A DNA stretch of 64,000 nucleotides, taken from contig NZ_CM011002.1 of assembly GCF_000158095.2 (NCBI RefSeq), forward strand, positions 4,687,703 through 4,751,702. The letters run 5' to 3'. Of the stretch, positions 36,732 through 44,981 are shown piece by piece. The stretch is from Roseibium alexandrii DFL-11. GTDB taxonomy: Bacteria > Pseudomonadota > Alphaproteobacteria > Rhizobiales > Stappiaceae. Under the pieces are notes generated by a model. It was not told the DNA's origin. It saw only the letters and a program-made list of their open reading frames with translations, and did no database searches. The position numbers and the translations under genes are program-made. How positions within the stretch are numbered: position 1 is the stretch's first letter; every line of letters starts with the position of its first letter.

Positions 36732-37595
36732 CTATTGGCGCACCGCCGGTGTTTCTACCGAAAGGCCAGAGCCACGCCAAGTCACGTAGACTTCGAGAGC
36801 CATCAGGTCGTCAGAGAAGGCTGCTGGAAACTCCGCCCGGGTGTCGCGGATACAGCCGCGGAACCGGTTATGCAGGGAGACCATCGAGCTTTGCTTCAGA
36901 CGATAGGTCGGAAAACCATTGACGTTGCCCTGGCTGAGGTGATCCGCACGGATGTAATTGCCGTTGTAGTCTTCATGGCAAGTTGCGCAGGACAGGTTTA
37001 ACTGACCTGTCCGGGTGTAGTAGAGTTCCTCACCCTTGTCCCACCAGCTCTTCATATCGCCCTGGGTCAGATCGACCTCGACCGGCATGCCCAGAGACTG
37101 GTGCCTGATATAGGTGGTCAGTGCTTTTTGATCAGCCGCATCGAACTTGTAGGGCTTAGCCTCCATGTTCGCTTCGCGGCAGGCGTTGATCTGCAGTTCG
37201 ATGTTGATTGGTCGATTGTTGGCCTCATCCCATTTTGGATAATTGGCCCCGATACCCTTTAAAAACTCGCCGTCATCGCCGTGGCAAGATGCACAGGACT
37301 TGCCTGCTGCTCCATCGACTGTATTCCAGATTTCCTCACCACGCTCGACGTATAGCATCCCCGGGTTCTGGAAACTGTCCGCTTCCAGCGCGCGGGTTTC
37401 TTTAGTCCGGTAGTGCCAGCCTGAGATCACCTCATCAAGTGGATGGCCTTCTGGTGCCGCGGTCCGCGTGATGATTTCCATTTCATCATCAATGATCAGC
37501 TTGTCATCCGACGGACCCCCTGCAAGTGCAGCAGTGCTTCCCCCGAGCATCATGCCGGCAAACAGCACGGCAACATGTTTTATTGCTTTGGCCAA
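36732..37595 (-). CDS. soxA: L-cysteine S-thiosulfotransferase subunit SoxA (diheme)
   Basis: Catalytic subunit of SoxAX, which couples thiosulfate to the SoxY cysteine. It has 287 residues with a leader ending near AALAGG. Two heme sites, CASCH (101-105) and CATCH (203-207), and the active-site Cys248 in NRFRGCIRDTRAEF, whose persulfide binds heme 2 in known structures. Having both hemes marks the diheme alphaproteobacterial type. Downstream of soxZ by 41 bases. Confidence 0.95.
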   Translation of the reverse strand: MAKAIKHVAVLFAGMMLGGSTAALAGGPSDDKLIIDDEMEIITRTAAPEGHPLDEVISGWHYRTKETRALEADSFQNPGMLYVERGEEIWNTVDGAAGKSCASCHGDDGEFLKGIGANYPKWDEANNRPINIELQINACREANMEAKPYKFDAADQKALTTYIRHQSLGMPVEVDLTQGDMKSWWDKGEELYYTRTGQLNLSCATCHEDYNGNYIRADHLSQGNVNGFPTYRLKQSSMVSLHNRFRGCIRDTRAEFPAAFSDDLMALEVYVTWRGSGLSVETPAVRQ

Positions 37596-37636
37596 ATCGT
37601 CTCCTCCCGATTTGTGCGGTCTAAACGACTGCGGCT

Positions 37637-37966
37637 CTATTCGATTGTGATTTTCTTTTCAGTCTCGTAGACGCTGCCGTCATCATCCACCCAGGTGAAC
37701 TTGAATGTGCCCGGCTCGTTCACCTTGGCACTGAACTCCATGTATGGGTTTGCGGATACAGCCGGATCCAGATCACAGCTAAAGACGACTTGTCCGTTGA
37801 ACTCGCATGAGAACTTGTTGATGATCTTGCGGGGGATGAGTTCGCCGGTTTTCTTGTCCTTGCGTTGACCCGACTCCATCGGGTGGCTGATCAATGTCTT
37901 GATCGTGATGACTTCGCCTTGGGATGCCTTCTTCGGCACCTTCACGCGGGGTTTTGGAGCTGCCAT
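37637..37966 (-). CDS. soxZ: Sulfur carrier complex protein SoxZ
   Basis: Partner of SoxY in the periplasmic carrier complex, 109 residues, immunoglobulin-like fold, without its own signal peptide and probably exported with SoxY by Tat. Typical text: PRVKVPKKASQGEVITIKTLISHPMESGQRKD near the N-terminus and INKFSCEFNGQVVFSCDLDPAVSANPYMEF. The ATG at 37966 follows GAGGAAAGGAACCAAGTT, and a longer frame to 38047 lacks a better site. The gap to soxY is 122 bases, larger than usual for this pair, and holds two copies of CTTTTTCAAAG. Confidence 0.95.
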   Translation of the reverse strand: MAAPKPRVKVPKKASQGEVITIKTLISHPMESGQRKDKKTGELIPRKIINKFSCEFNGQVVFSCDLDPAVSANPYMEFSAKVNEPGTFKFTWVDDDGSVYETEKKITIE

Positions 37967-38088
37967 AACTTGGTTCCTTTCCTCGTTTGGACCGATCTGC
38001 GCTTTTTCAAAGCTGCTGACTACGACCCAAAGCCACATCTTTTTCAAAGTCTGATTGGCAGACCATCATTGTCCGCCAAGGGCGTGCC

Positions 38089-38538
38089 TTAGCCGCCGCA
38101 ACCACCGATCGTGACCTTGACTTCCTTGGTGTCCATGAAGGTCGAACCGTCATTCATCTTGGCGACCGCAACCACGTTCTGGGTCTTCGCAAGACGAATA
38201 CGTGTCTTGGCCTCGGCTGCACCGCTCATGGCAGTGAAGTGGAAGGTGGCTACGGCCGGGCTAGGGTTGCCGTCTGCGAGGATCAGAACCGATTCAACGT
38301 AGCTGTCTGGCGTCATCGGGCTGTCAACGGTCACACCGACAGGAACGGTGTTGCCGTTTTCCGCAATTTCCGGGGTGTCCAGCGATACCGTTCCCTCAGT
38401 CGGGGTTGCCCCGCCGGTGAAGGCTTTGATCGCTGCGTCGGTTTCTGCGGTTGCCGCAAACGAGATCCGCGGTGCGAATGTCAGGAAGGCTGCTGCACCT
38501 GCAGTCAAGCCCAGTGCCTGGCGTCTGGTGATGGTCAT
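38089..38538 (-). CDS. soxY: Sulfur carrier protein SoxY
   Basis: Central carrier of the Sox system, 149 residues, Tat leader (MTITRRQALGLTAGAAAFLTFAPRISFAA). The substrate-binding Cys147 sits in the flexible C-terminal GGCGG, to which all intermediates are attached. Immunoglobulin-like fold in between. 23 bases after soxX. Confidence 0.96.
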   Translation of the reverse strand: MTITRRQALGLTAGAAAFLTFAPRISFAATAETDAAIKAFTGGATPTEGTVSLDTPEIAENGNTVPVGVTVDSPMTPDSYVESVLILADGNPSPAVATFHFTAMSGAAEAKTRIRLAKTQNVVAVAKMNDGSTFMDTKEVKVTIGGCGG

Positions 38539-38561
38539 CTCTTGCTCCTTGAGTCCCGAGA

Positions 38562-39041
38562 TCAGTTTTCTTTGAGTGTCATGAGATAGGCGACGACATC
38601 TTCGACGTCTTGGGCCGATAGGATCGTCTGACCCTGATGCTTTTCCGCGACGTTCACGCCGACGTTCATCGTGTAAAAGCCGGGCATGATGGATTGATCG
38701 CCAAACACAGCCTTGCTATTTACAACGATCGCGCGAAGCTGTTCCTCGCTCCAACGATCGGCCACGCCGTTCAGTTCCGGTCCGACCTCGCCATGAAATA
38801 GTTGATCCTTGAGATCTTCATTGGCATGGCAGGCAAGACAGTTGCCTTTTTTGCGGTCGGCAAATGTCTCGCGGCCGGTAGTCGCGTCTCCAGGTGCTCC
38901 AGTCAGAGAGACTTTTAATTCCATGTCTTCGATCGGAACGCTGTCCGGTGCCACCGTCTCTGCGGTTGCCGCGGATGCAGCCATCATGGCCAGACCGGCC
39001 AGCGCGACCGGGAGGCGTTTGATTGTTGCGCCCTTTGTCAT
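38562..39041 (-). CDS. soxX: SoxAX cytochrome subunit SoxX
   Basis: Monoheme cytochrome c of 159 residues, partner of SoxA. Leader ends near SAATA. Heme site CLACH at 68-72. Distal Met probably in SIMPGFYTM (near 119-125). The ATG at 39041 follows GGAGGAAAGCCGATAAA. An upstream start at 39071 has no site. First gene of soxXYZABCDEF. Its promoter region (39042-39195) contains the SoxR-type motif shared with the soxV-soxS region. Confidence 0.94.
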   Translation of the reverse strand: MTKGATIKRLPVALAGLAMMAASAATAETVAPDSVPIEDMELKVSLTGAPGDATTGRETFADRKKGNCLACHANEDLKDQLFHGEVGPELNGVADRWSEEQLRAIVVNSKAVFGDQSIMPGFYTMNVGVNVAEKHQGQTILSAQDVEDVVAYLMTLKEN

Positions 39042-39131
39042 TTTATCGGCTTTCCTCCTCAATGCGGGCACGCTCCACCGTGCCCGAGATAGACCAATTT
39101 GATCAGTCCATCTGTACTCCTCACATTAAAA

Positions 39132-39158
39132 GATATGATTTTTTGCATATGTTATGCA
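39132..39158. promoter_or_regulatory. Candidate SoxR operator upstream of soxX
   Basis: ATATGATTTTTTGCATAT at 39132-39149 matches the reverse complement of a site between soxV and soxS (40592-40609) in 16 of 18 positions. Overlapping it is a perfect inverted repeat TTGCATA-TGT-TATGCAA (39142-39158). SoxR of related bacteria is known to act at exactly these two gaps (soxS-soxV and soxW-soxX). Confidence 0.65.
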
Positions 39159-39195
39159 ATACGCCTTTTTGCGGACTTCCAAATTTGTGCAAGTT

Positions 39196-39792
39196 TTAGT
39201 CCGAGCCGAGCCGCCCTTGTTCACGTAACTCATTGATTATGCGCGCATGATACTTTTGAAAGTGCTCATCGCTTTCATAGCCTTTTTCGTTCACCCAACG
39301 GAACATGTTCAGGAAAGTCCACTTGCCGAACGATCCTGGCATCGTCGCAACAGCCGAATCCGCGACTGTGCCGTCTTCCGGAATATCTTCGGGCAGAAAG
39401 ACAATTGTCGGCGTGAATACATAGCCCCACTTCCGGGCGGCGGTCTTCTCGGTCAGCTCTTCACCGTCAATGTCGATGACTTCTTCGTCGCCGAACATGT
39501 TGTATTGCACGACTATGAAGTGCTCCTTGATATAATCCGTCACTTCCGGGTCGCTCAAGAGCTTCTCATGCATGGCCTTGCAGTAGATGCATCCGCGTTG
39601 CTCGAACACCAACGCGAGACGTTTTCCCTCATCGGACGCTGTTTGAATGTCTTCTGCGATATCCTTGAAAGTGATGGTGAACCAGGGCTGCTTGTGGAGC
39701 CCGTCTTCGCCGAGGGTCGCTGTAAGGCCGGCAGTGTGGCCCAGCGTCAAGCAGACCGCTGCCGCTGCGAATGATTTGGTAATCTGATGCAT
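39196..39792 (-). CDS. soxW: Periplasmic thioredoxin SoxW
   Basis: Thioredoxin-fold protein of 198 residues with a signal peptide ending near GLTATLG. Redox motif CIYC (Cys68-Cys71) in FEQRGCIYCKAMHEKLL. cis-Pro segment FTPTIVFLP. It takes electrons from SoxV and keeps Sox thiols, probably of SoxYZ, reduced. The ATG at 39792 follows GGGAGGAGCTCGAC. The longer frame to 39864 overlaps soxV. It sits 22 bases after soxV. Confidence 0.9.
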   Translation of the reverse strand: MHQITKSFAAAAVCLTLGHTAGLTATLGEDGLHKQPWFTITFKDIAEDIQTASDEGKRLALVFEQRGCIYCKAMHEKLLSDPEVTDYIKEHFIVVQYNMFGDEEVIDIDGEELTEKTAARKWGYVFTPTIVFLPEDIPEDGTVADSAVATMPGSFGKWTFLNMFRWVNEKGYESDEHFQKYHARIINELREQGRLGSD

Positions 39793-39814
39793 GTCGAGCT
39801 CCTCCCAGATACGC

Positions 39815-40549
39815 TCAGCCGATTTGCGAGAAAACCGGAAATGTTTCCAACAGCCAAAAGGCAATGGCCGACATTTGTCCGGTGATGAACATAATTCCGG
39901 TCAAGACCAAGAAACCGCCCATGATCTTTTCGATGATGCCCATATGTTTGCGGAACCGGCTGGCCCAGCCCAGAAACTGGCTGGCAAAGGCGGCCGCGAG
40001 AATGAACGGAATACCTATACCTAAGGCGTAGACCGCTAGAAGGCCTGCGCCATGCCACGTCGTTTCGGAGGATCCCGCAACAAACAAGATTGCAGCCAGC
40101 ACTGGCCCAACACAGGGCGTCCAGCCAAATGCGAAGGCGAGCCCCATGATGAATGCGCCGACCAGACCAGCCGGTTTTTTCTCCACGTGAACTCTTGCCT
40201 CGCGAAACAAAAGACCGATCCGAAAAATGCCGAGGAAGTGCAGGCCCATAATGATAATGATCGTGCCCGCGATGTATGACAAAATGTCATAATAGCGGGC
40301 GATGGATTGGCCGATCACGCTTGCCGTTGCCCCGAGGGCCACGAACACGGCAGAGAAGCCGAGAACGAACGCGATCGCGGCAAAAACGACCCGGCGACCG
40401 GTGGTGGCCGCTGCGGTATTGCCCTTCAGTTCATCGACGCTAACTCCGGCGAGGTAGCACAAATAGGGTGGTACGATCGGCAGGACGCACGGGGACACAA
40501 AGGATAGCAATCCAGCCAGAAAGGCGGCGCCCCACGAAACCTCGAGCAT
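39815..40549 (-). CDS. soxV: CcdA-like membrane thiol transporter SoxV
   Basis: DsbD/CcdA-family protein of 244 residues, six helices. The two redox cysteines sit in SFVSPCVLPIVPPYL (helix 1, Cys21) and GWTPCVGPVLAAILF (helix 4). It moves electrons from cytoplasmic thioredoxin to periplasmic SoxW. First gene of soxVW, divergent from soxS. Good GGGAGGACAC site before the ATG. Confidence 0.92.
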   Translation of the reverse strand: MLEVSWGAAFLAGLLSFVSPCVLPIVPPYLCYLAGVSVDELKGNTAAATTGRRVVFAAIAFVLGFSAVFVALGATASVIGQSIARYYDILSYIAGTIIIIMGLHFLGIFRIGLLFREARVHVEKKPAGLVGAFIMGLAFAFGWTPCVGPVLAAILFVAGSSETTWHGAGLLAVYALGIGIPFILAAAFASQFLGWASRFRKHMGIIEKIMGGFLVLTGIMFITGQMSAIAFWLLETFPVFSQIG

Positions 40550-40591
40550 AAAGTGTCCTCCCAGACATGACGACTTTGTGTTTTGTTTAAA

Positions 40592-40609
40592 ATATTCAAA
40601 AAGTCATAT
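40592..40609. promoter_or_regulatory. Candidate SoxR operator in the soxV-soxS gap
   Basis: ATATTCAAAAAGTCATAT, in an AT-rich 94-base gap between the divergent soxV and soxS. Its reverse complement matches the soxX-upstream site in 16 of 18 positions. The left part ATATTCAAA recurs exactly in the 43778 site. Confidence 0.62.
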
Positions 40610-40643
40610 ATATTGTAATCACAGAAAACACGGAGAATGACAA

Positions 40644-41033
40644 GTGCGTCGTTTGAATGTTGCGGGAGCGCTGGTTGGGAGCGCATTATTGGCCGGACTT
40701 TCTGCGCTTCCAACACCTGGAACTGCCGCGGAATTGATCATGGTGGAACAGCCAGGCTGTTCTTGGTGCATGGTTTGGAATGAAGAGATCGGCGTTGCTT
40801 ACCCCAAAACCGATGAGGGCAAGCGTGCGCCGTTGCGCCGGGTCGATATCACGGATGGCTGGCCGGAAGATCTGGATAATATTCAACGCGAGCGGTTGAC
40901 GCCGACTTTTATCCTTGTTGAAGACGGCGAGGAAATTGCGCGCTTGCGCGGGTATCCCGGTGAACACTTTTTCTGGCCGCTGCTCAGTGACATGCTTGAG
41001 CAATTGGAGGAGCACAGAAAAAGCGGCAGTTGA
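40644..41033 (+). CDS. soxS: Periplasmic thioredoxin-like SoxS
   Basis: Small thioredoxin-fold protein of 129 residues with a leader ending near GTAAE. Redox motif CSWC (Cys39-Cys42) in EQPGCSWCMVWNEEIG. SoxS of Paracoccus reactivates SoxYZ, and the same role is expected here. The start is GTG at 40644, with GGAGAATGACAA upstream. The next gene is soxR, 95 bases on. Confidence 0.88.
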   Translation: MRRLNVAGALVGSALLAGLSALPTPGTAAELIMVEQPGCSWCMVWNEEIGVAYPKTDEGKRAPLRRVDITDGWPEDLDNIQRERLTPTFILVEDGEEIARLRGYPGEHFFWPLLSDMLEQLEEHRKSGS

Positions 41034-41128
41034 TTGTTGCTGCCACTTGCATCATCTACCCGAATGAGCGCAGAATTGCTGCGCTGCAATAGTTTTTGGC
41101 TGGACCTGTACGGATACTGAAACGTTCG

Positions 41129-41488
41129 ATGAATCTGCCCGTCTTCAAAAAGGATATGAGCGCCGAAGACTTTGACCGGTTGATGGGTCAGGCGCGCAAG
41201 GCAAGCGATCTTTTGAAAGCACTGTCGCATGAAGTGCGTCTTGTAATCCTGTGCCTACTGTCTGAAGGCGAGAAATCTGTTTCAGAACTTGAAGATATCC
41301 TCACTGTGCCGCAAGCGGCAGTGTCTCAGCAGCTCGCCCGATTGCGTCTCGAAGGCCTTGTCCAGACACGGCGCGAAGGTCGGATGATTTACTACAGTCT
41401 GGTCGATGATGAGGTGAGCTCCATCATCTCCACCTTATATGATCTCTTCTGCAAGGACGTGCGTCCGCAGCCGGGCGATAATCAGTAA
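41129..41488 (+). CDS. soxR: Sulfur-responsive ArsR-family repressor SoxR
   Basis: Winged-helix repressor of 119 residues (SqrR/BigR/SoxR type, not the redox SoxR of enterobacteria). Two cysteines, Cys42 (VILCLLSEGE) and Cys108 (DLFCKD), sit at the positions of the pair that forms a persulfide or sulfur bridge in SqrR-type proteins. The recognition helix is in TVPQAAVSQQLARLRLEGLV. The ATG at 41129 is preferred to one at 41096, which would add residues without a ribosome site. It should repress soxVW and soxXYZABCDEF until sulfane sulfur modifies the cysteines. Confidence 0.92.
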   Translation: MNLPVFKKDMSAEDFDRLMGQARKASDLLKALSHEVRLVILCLLSEGEKSVSELEDILTVPQAAVSQQLARLRLEGLVQTRREGRMIYYSLVDDEVSSIISTLYDLFCKDVRPQPGDNQ

Positions 41489-41625
41489 GCTTGGACTATG
41501 CTGCCGCGTGCGTTGCAGCACGCTTGAGCGTTGAAGAGCCTTCTTCGCCTTGATACTCTTCCAGAAATAGCCGCCGGAGAGCGGTCCGGGGGAAATGCGA
41601 CGAGGGGCCGGCAACGGCAGCCAAA

Positions 41626-42732
41626 ATGCCAGAATTTAACCTGACGCTCATACTGCCTGTGTTCGGTGTACTTGCCGGATGCGTATTGGGGTTCGTCGGC
41701 CGAGCTTCACACTTCTGCACTTTGTCCGCGCTGGAGCGGCACTGGTATGCCGGAGACAGTTCCGGCCTCAGAACTTGGGTGCTTGCTGCCGTGGTTGCCT
41801 TGATTGGAACGCAGGTTCTTGTCGCGTTCGGTCTCGCCGACACTGGTGCTTCCTTTTATCTCGATCCGGGTTTTCCTTGGACCGGCGCGATTCTCGGCGG
41901 CGCGATGTTTGGTCTCGGCATGGCCTTAGTCGGAACATGTGGCTTCGGGGCTGTTCTGCGCCTTGGCGGCGGCAGTCTCAGAGCTCTGGTGGTTCTGACC
42001 GTCATCGGACTGGCCGCATTGGCTGCACAGCGCGGGATCGTCGGCCTTATTCGGGTGCCTTTGGTTGATGATCAAATGATTACCTTCACCGCCGCTGGCA
42101 GTCAGTCCATGGGGGATATTGCCTCCAGTCTGGCCGGTTTCGATCTGCGATGGCTGGTCGCGCTTCTGATGATTACGTTTGGACTGGGCTGGATATTCAA
42201 GGAGAGCGCTTATCGCAGTGCCCGGGCAAAAATCGCCTCTGCCGTTGCGATCGGTCTGGTCATCCCGTTCGGCTGGTGGGCCACGACTTACGTGGCCGCA
42301 AATTCCTTTGATCCGGTGCAGATCGAGGCAGGGTCCTTCGTCGTGCCGGTTGGAGACAGTATTCTGCAGCTGATCACCTACACCGGTGTCTGGCCCGATT
42401 ACGGGGTCGGACTTATTGCAGGCACGCTGACTGGTGCGATTCTTGCCGCTCTCTGGAAACGCGATATCCGCTGGGAAGCCTGTGATGATGCCCGGGAACT
42501 CGGACGTCACATCCTTGGCGGAACACTCATGGGCATCGGCGGTGTTTTCGCGATGGGCTGCACTGTTGGGCAGGGCATCACGGGTTTCTCGATAATGGCA
42601 ATTTCGGCACCGATTGTAATGCTGTCCATGGCATTCGGCGCCCGGGTAGGGCTTGCCTGGCTGGTCGAAGGTTCTGCCTTGGCGGCTTTCCGGCGGAATG
42701 ACGGCGCCGACCATCGGCATCCGGCGGAATAG
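41626..42732 (+). CDS. soxT: YeeE/YedE-type sulfur-compound transporter SoxT
   Basis: Membrane protein of 368 residues with about nine to ten helices in two related halves. Three cysteines stand at the places used for thiosulfate relay in TsuA-like proteins: Cys31 (RASHFCTLS), Cys105 (LVGTCGFG) and Cys312 (FAMGCTVGQG). SoxT genes sit next to soxR in several alphaproteobacteria, where they are linked to thiosulfate or sulfane uptake and to signalling to SoxR. 137 bases after soxR. A stem-loop follows the stop. Confidence 0.88.
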   Translation: MPEFNLTLILPVFGVLAGCVLGFVGRASHFCTLSALERHWYAGDSSGLRTWVLAAVVALIGTQVLVAFGLADTGASFYLDPGFPWTGAILGGAMFGLGMALVGTCGFGAVLRLGGGSLRALVVLTVIGLAALAAQRGIVGLIRVPLVDDQMITFTAAGSQSMGDIASSLAGFDLRWLVALLMITFGLGWIFKESAYRSARAKIASAVAIGLVIPFGWWATTYVAANSFDPVQIEAGSFVVPVGDSILQLITYTGVWPDYGVGLIAGTLTGAILAALWKRDIRWEACDDARELGRHILGGTLMGIGGVFAMGCTVGQGITGFSIMAISAPIVMLSMAFGARVGLAWLVEGSALAAFRRNDGADHRHPAE

Positions 42733-42759
42733 TGTCAGCAGAGTTCTGCGGATTAGTGC

Positions 42760-42782
42760 AGTCCCGGTCCTGAAGCGGGACT
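42760..42782 (+). terminator. Weak terminator-like hairpin after soxT
   Basis: Seven-base stem AGTCCCG (42760-42766) with CGGGACT (42776-42782), followed by ATTATTG rather than a true T-run. Probably the end of the soxS-soxR-soxT message. Confidence 0.5.
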
Positions 42783-42788
42783 ATTATT

Positions 42789-42814
42789 GAGGCCCCGGCT
42801 CAAGGCCGGGGCGG
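42789..42814. repeat. REP-like GC-rich palindrome, copy 1
   Basis: 26-base element with an inverted GCCCCGGC/GCCGGGGC core around CTCAAG. An exact reverse-complement copy lies at 48427-48452. Both are in gaps after a gene end, as expected for dispersed extragenic palindromes. It may also act as a bidirectional terminator between soxT and the convergent metallo-hydrolase. Confidence 0.8.
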
Positions 42815-42824
42815 CTTCGCAGCT

Positions 42825-43763
42825 TTAGCCCGCCACGAACTTGTAGGCAGAGCCAGCCCGCTCGACGTGGCCGATGCCCATGTTCGGGAGATGAAAGCCA
42901 ATCAATTGCGTTTGGTACGTGGCCAGGCGATCCAGAAGAGCCTTTCGGGTTTGGATACCCTTTTGCGGATCCTGATCCGATCCGGACACCCAGTCGGGCT
43001 TCTCGAAGGAAATCACTGAATTGGTGATTGCATCCCCAACGACCAGAACGGATTCTCCATCCCCGTGGATCATGTAGGACGTGTGACCCGGCGTATGACC
43101 GGACGTATCGACAGCTTCAACACCCGGGATAACCTCCATACCGGGCGTGACCATCTGCACCTGGTCTTCGATGGCTTCAAGGCGCGCCTGAGCCCCGACG
43201 ACGAAGCTTTTGCGGGCTTCCGGTGTCTTTGCCAGGGTATCATCGGCGCGCCAATAGTCCCATTCAGCTTGCGGCACCCAGAGCGTGGCTTCCGAGTAAA
43301 GCACGTCGTCAAAATCATCGAGAATGCCCCAGAGATGATCCGGGTGCGCATGGGTGAAGATCACATCGGTCACGTCTGAAGGATCAATGCCAGCCTCTTC
43401 GAGACCGGCCATAAGCTCGCCTGCGCTGGGCTGGAAGTTGGCTCCGGCGCCTGCATCGAAGAGAACAAGCCGATCGTCCTGGCGCAGAAGGGTGATATTA
43501 CAGTCCGGCGATGCTGTATCGGTTGGCAAACCATGAGGCTTGAAAAGGGCCTCTATCTCCTCCGGGCTTTGCTCAGGCAGAAGAAAATTCATCGGGAGGC
43601 TCAAGTTGCCGTCAGAAATGACGCTGACTTCATTGCCGCCAAGCATGATCGTGTCCGAAGCTGCAAGGGAAGGGCGGAGGCCAGTGATCGCAGCAGCTCC
43701 CAAACCGAGTCCTGCTTTCAATAGGCAGCGGCGCGAGGGGTTCTCTTTCAGGGCAACCGGCAT
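42825..43763 (-). CDS. Periplasmic metallo-beta-lactamase-fold hydrolase, SoxH-like
   Basis: Tat-exported hydrolase of 312 residues (leader PSRRCLLKAGLGLGAAAITGLRPSLAA). The metal-binding motif HAHPDH is at 138-143, with further ligands in GHTPGHTSY and VVGDAITN, and the final His in GFHLPNMG. Single-domain metallo-hydrolases of this type (SoxH, linked to thiol or sulfur chemistry) are found in sox loci. Here it is flanked by two SoxT-like transporters and has a SoxR-type site in its upstream gap. SoxH identity is likely but not certain. A general periplasmic lactonase or thioesterase is the alternative. Confidence 0.72.
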   Translation of the reverse strand: MPVALKENPSRRCLLKAGLGLGAAAITGLRPSLAASDTIMLGGNEVSVISDGNLSLPMNFLLPEQSPEEIEALFKPHGLPTDTASPDCNITLLRQDDRLVLFDAGAGANFQPSAGELMAGLEEAGIDPSDVTDVIFTHAHPDHLWGILDDFDDVLYSEATLWVPQAEWDYWRADDTLAKTPEARKSFVVGAQARLEAIEDQVQMVTPGMEVIPGVEAVDTSGHTPGHTSYMIHGDGESVLVVGDAITNSVISFEKPDWVSGSDQDPQKGIQTRKALLDRLATYQTQLIGFHLPNMGIGHVERAGSAYKFVAG

Positions 43764-43777
43764 GCGTAGTCCTCCAC

Positions 43778-43795
43778 ATATTCAAATTTATGAAT
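43778..43795. promoter_or_regulatory. Candidate SoxR/SqrR operator before the metallo-hydrolase and second SoxT
   Basis: ATATTCAAATTTATGAAT contains ATTC-N8-GAAT (43780-43795), which is, as I recall, the consensus for the SoxR relative SqrR of Rhodobacter capsulatus. ATATTCAAA is identical to the left part of the soxV-soxS site. It lies in the 123-base gap between two divergent genes. Confidence 0.62.
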
Positions 43796-43886
43796 TTATC
43801 TATGTTTCCTTGAGAAACGTCAATGCAGATGGGGAAAGAGGTAGGCAAGTGTTGCAGATCCAACACCGGCTAATCGGTAGACAACT

Positions 43887-44975
43887 ATGGACTTGACCTA
43901 CTTTCTGGATCGATTTTCAGAACCTGCGATTTTGACTGCGGGCGGCTTTCTGGCCGGTGCAATGTTTGGCGGGTTCGCGCAGCAAAGCAGGTTTTGTCTC
44001 AGGGCAGCAGCTCTCGATTTTGCGCACGGTGTTTTTGGCGTTCGCTTATCAATCTGGCTGTTTGCGTTCTCCGCAGCACTTCTCGGAACGCAGCTGCTTG
44101 TTGGCTTCGGCGAAGTGCCGTCGCAAGAAGCCCGTCAACTCGCCTCTCCGCAAAGCCTCTCCGGCGCAGCGTTGGGCGGAGTAATGTTTGGCATTGGAAT
44201 GGTCTTGGCCAGAGGATGCGCCAGCCGGCTTCTCGTCCTTTCTGCGACCGGCAACTTGCGGGCGCTTCTGTCCGGACTGGTCTTTGCGGTGATTGCCCAA
44301 GCAAGTCTGAGGGGGATCTTGAAACCCGTACGTGAGTGGTTTGCAGGTCTCTGGACAACAGCGGAAATTGGCGGCAATGATCTCATTGCCCATTTAGGGC
44401 TGTCGCAGACTGTCGTGCTCGGGTTTGCTCTGCTTTGGTTGGCCGCTGGAATTGTAATTGCGATCAAGGCCAAAACACCCCTTTGGCAAGCAATTGCAGC
44501 TTGCGGAGCGGGGCTTGCCGTACCGCTCGCATGGTGGTTCACAGCTTCGGTTGCCAGTCAGGCGTTCGAGCCGGTACAGATCGAGGGCATAACCTTTACA
44601 GGTCCCTCGGCTGATACGCTGATGCTGTTTTTGTCGCCGGCGCAGTCTGCACTCGATTTTGGCATCGGACTTGTTCCCGGCGTTTTTGCTGGTTCTTTCC
44701 TGGCAGCACTTTTTTCTCGCGAATTGGAGCTTCAGGGCTTTGAGGGGGGGCGGTCCATGGCCCGCTACGGCGCCGGTGCAGCGCTGATGGGCTTTGGCGG
44801 CATGCTGGCAGGCGGCTGTGCCGTTGGCGCGGGTATCACCGGGGCCTCGGTTTTTGCAGTAACCGCCTGGATCACGCTCTCGGCGATCTGGCTATCTGCG
44901 GGATTGACCGATTTTGCACTCAATGGTCGTCCGGCCAAGACCGCATCAGCCCAGCCGGTCGTCGGAACGTCCTAA
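43887..44975 (+). CDS. Second YeeE/YedE-type sulfur-compound transporter
   Basis: Paralogue of the soxT product, 362 residues, same fold. Cysteines are conserved at Cys37 (QQSRFCLRA), Cys111 (VLARGCASR) and Cys311 (LAGGCAVGAG), which closely follow the spacing in the first copy (31, 105, 312). Related bacteria have two SoxT types, one taking part in uptake and one in signalling. Which is which here cannot be told from sequence alone. Its ATG is 92 bases from the SoxR-type site. Confidence 0.85.
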   Translation: MDLTYFLDRFSEPAILTAGGFLAGAMFGGFAQQSRFCLRAAALDFAHGVFGVRLSIWLFAFSAALLGTQLLVGFGEVPSQEARQLASPQSLSGAALGGVMFGIGMVLARGCASRLLVLSATGNLRALLSGLVFAVIAQASLRGILKPVREWFAGLWTTAEIGGNDLIAHLGLSQTVVLGFALLWLAAGIVIAIKAKTPLWQAIAACGAGLAVPLAWWFTASVASQAFEPVQIEGITFTGPSADTLMLFLSPAQSALDFGIGLVPGVFAGSFLAALFSRELELQGFEGGRSMARYGAGAALMGFGGMLAGGCAVGAGITGASVFAVTAWITLSAIWLSAGLTDFALNGRPAKTASAQPVVGTS

Positions 44976-44981
44976 GCCAGG

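Noticed and set aside
42760..42814. CRISPR or phage attachment signal in the GC-rich palindromes
   Set aside because: Only two copies of the longer element occur, more than 5 kb apart, without spacers, cas genes or an integrase nearby.
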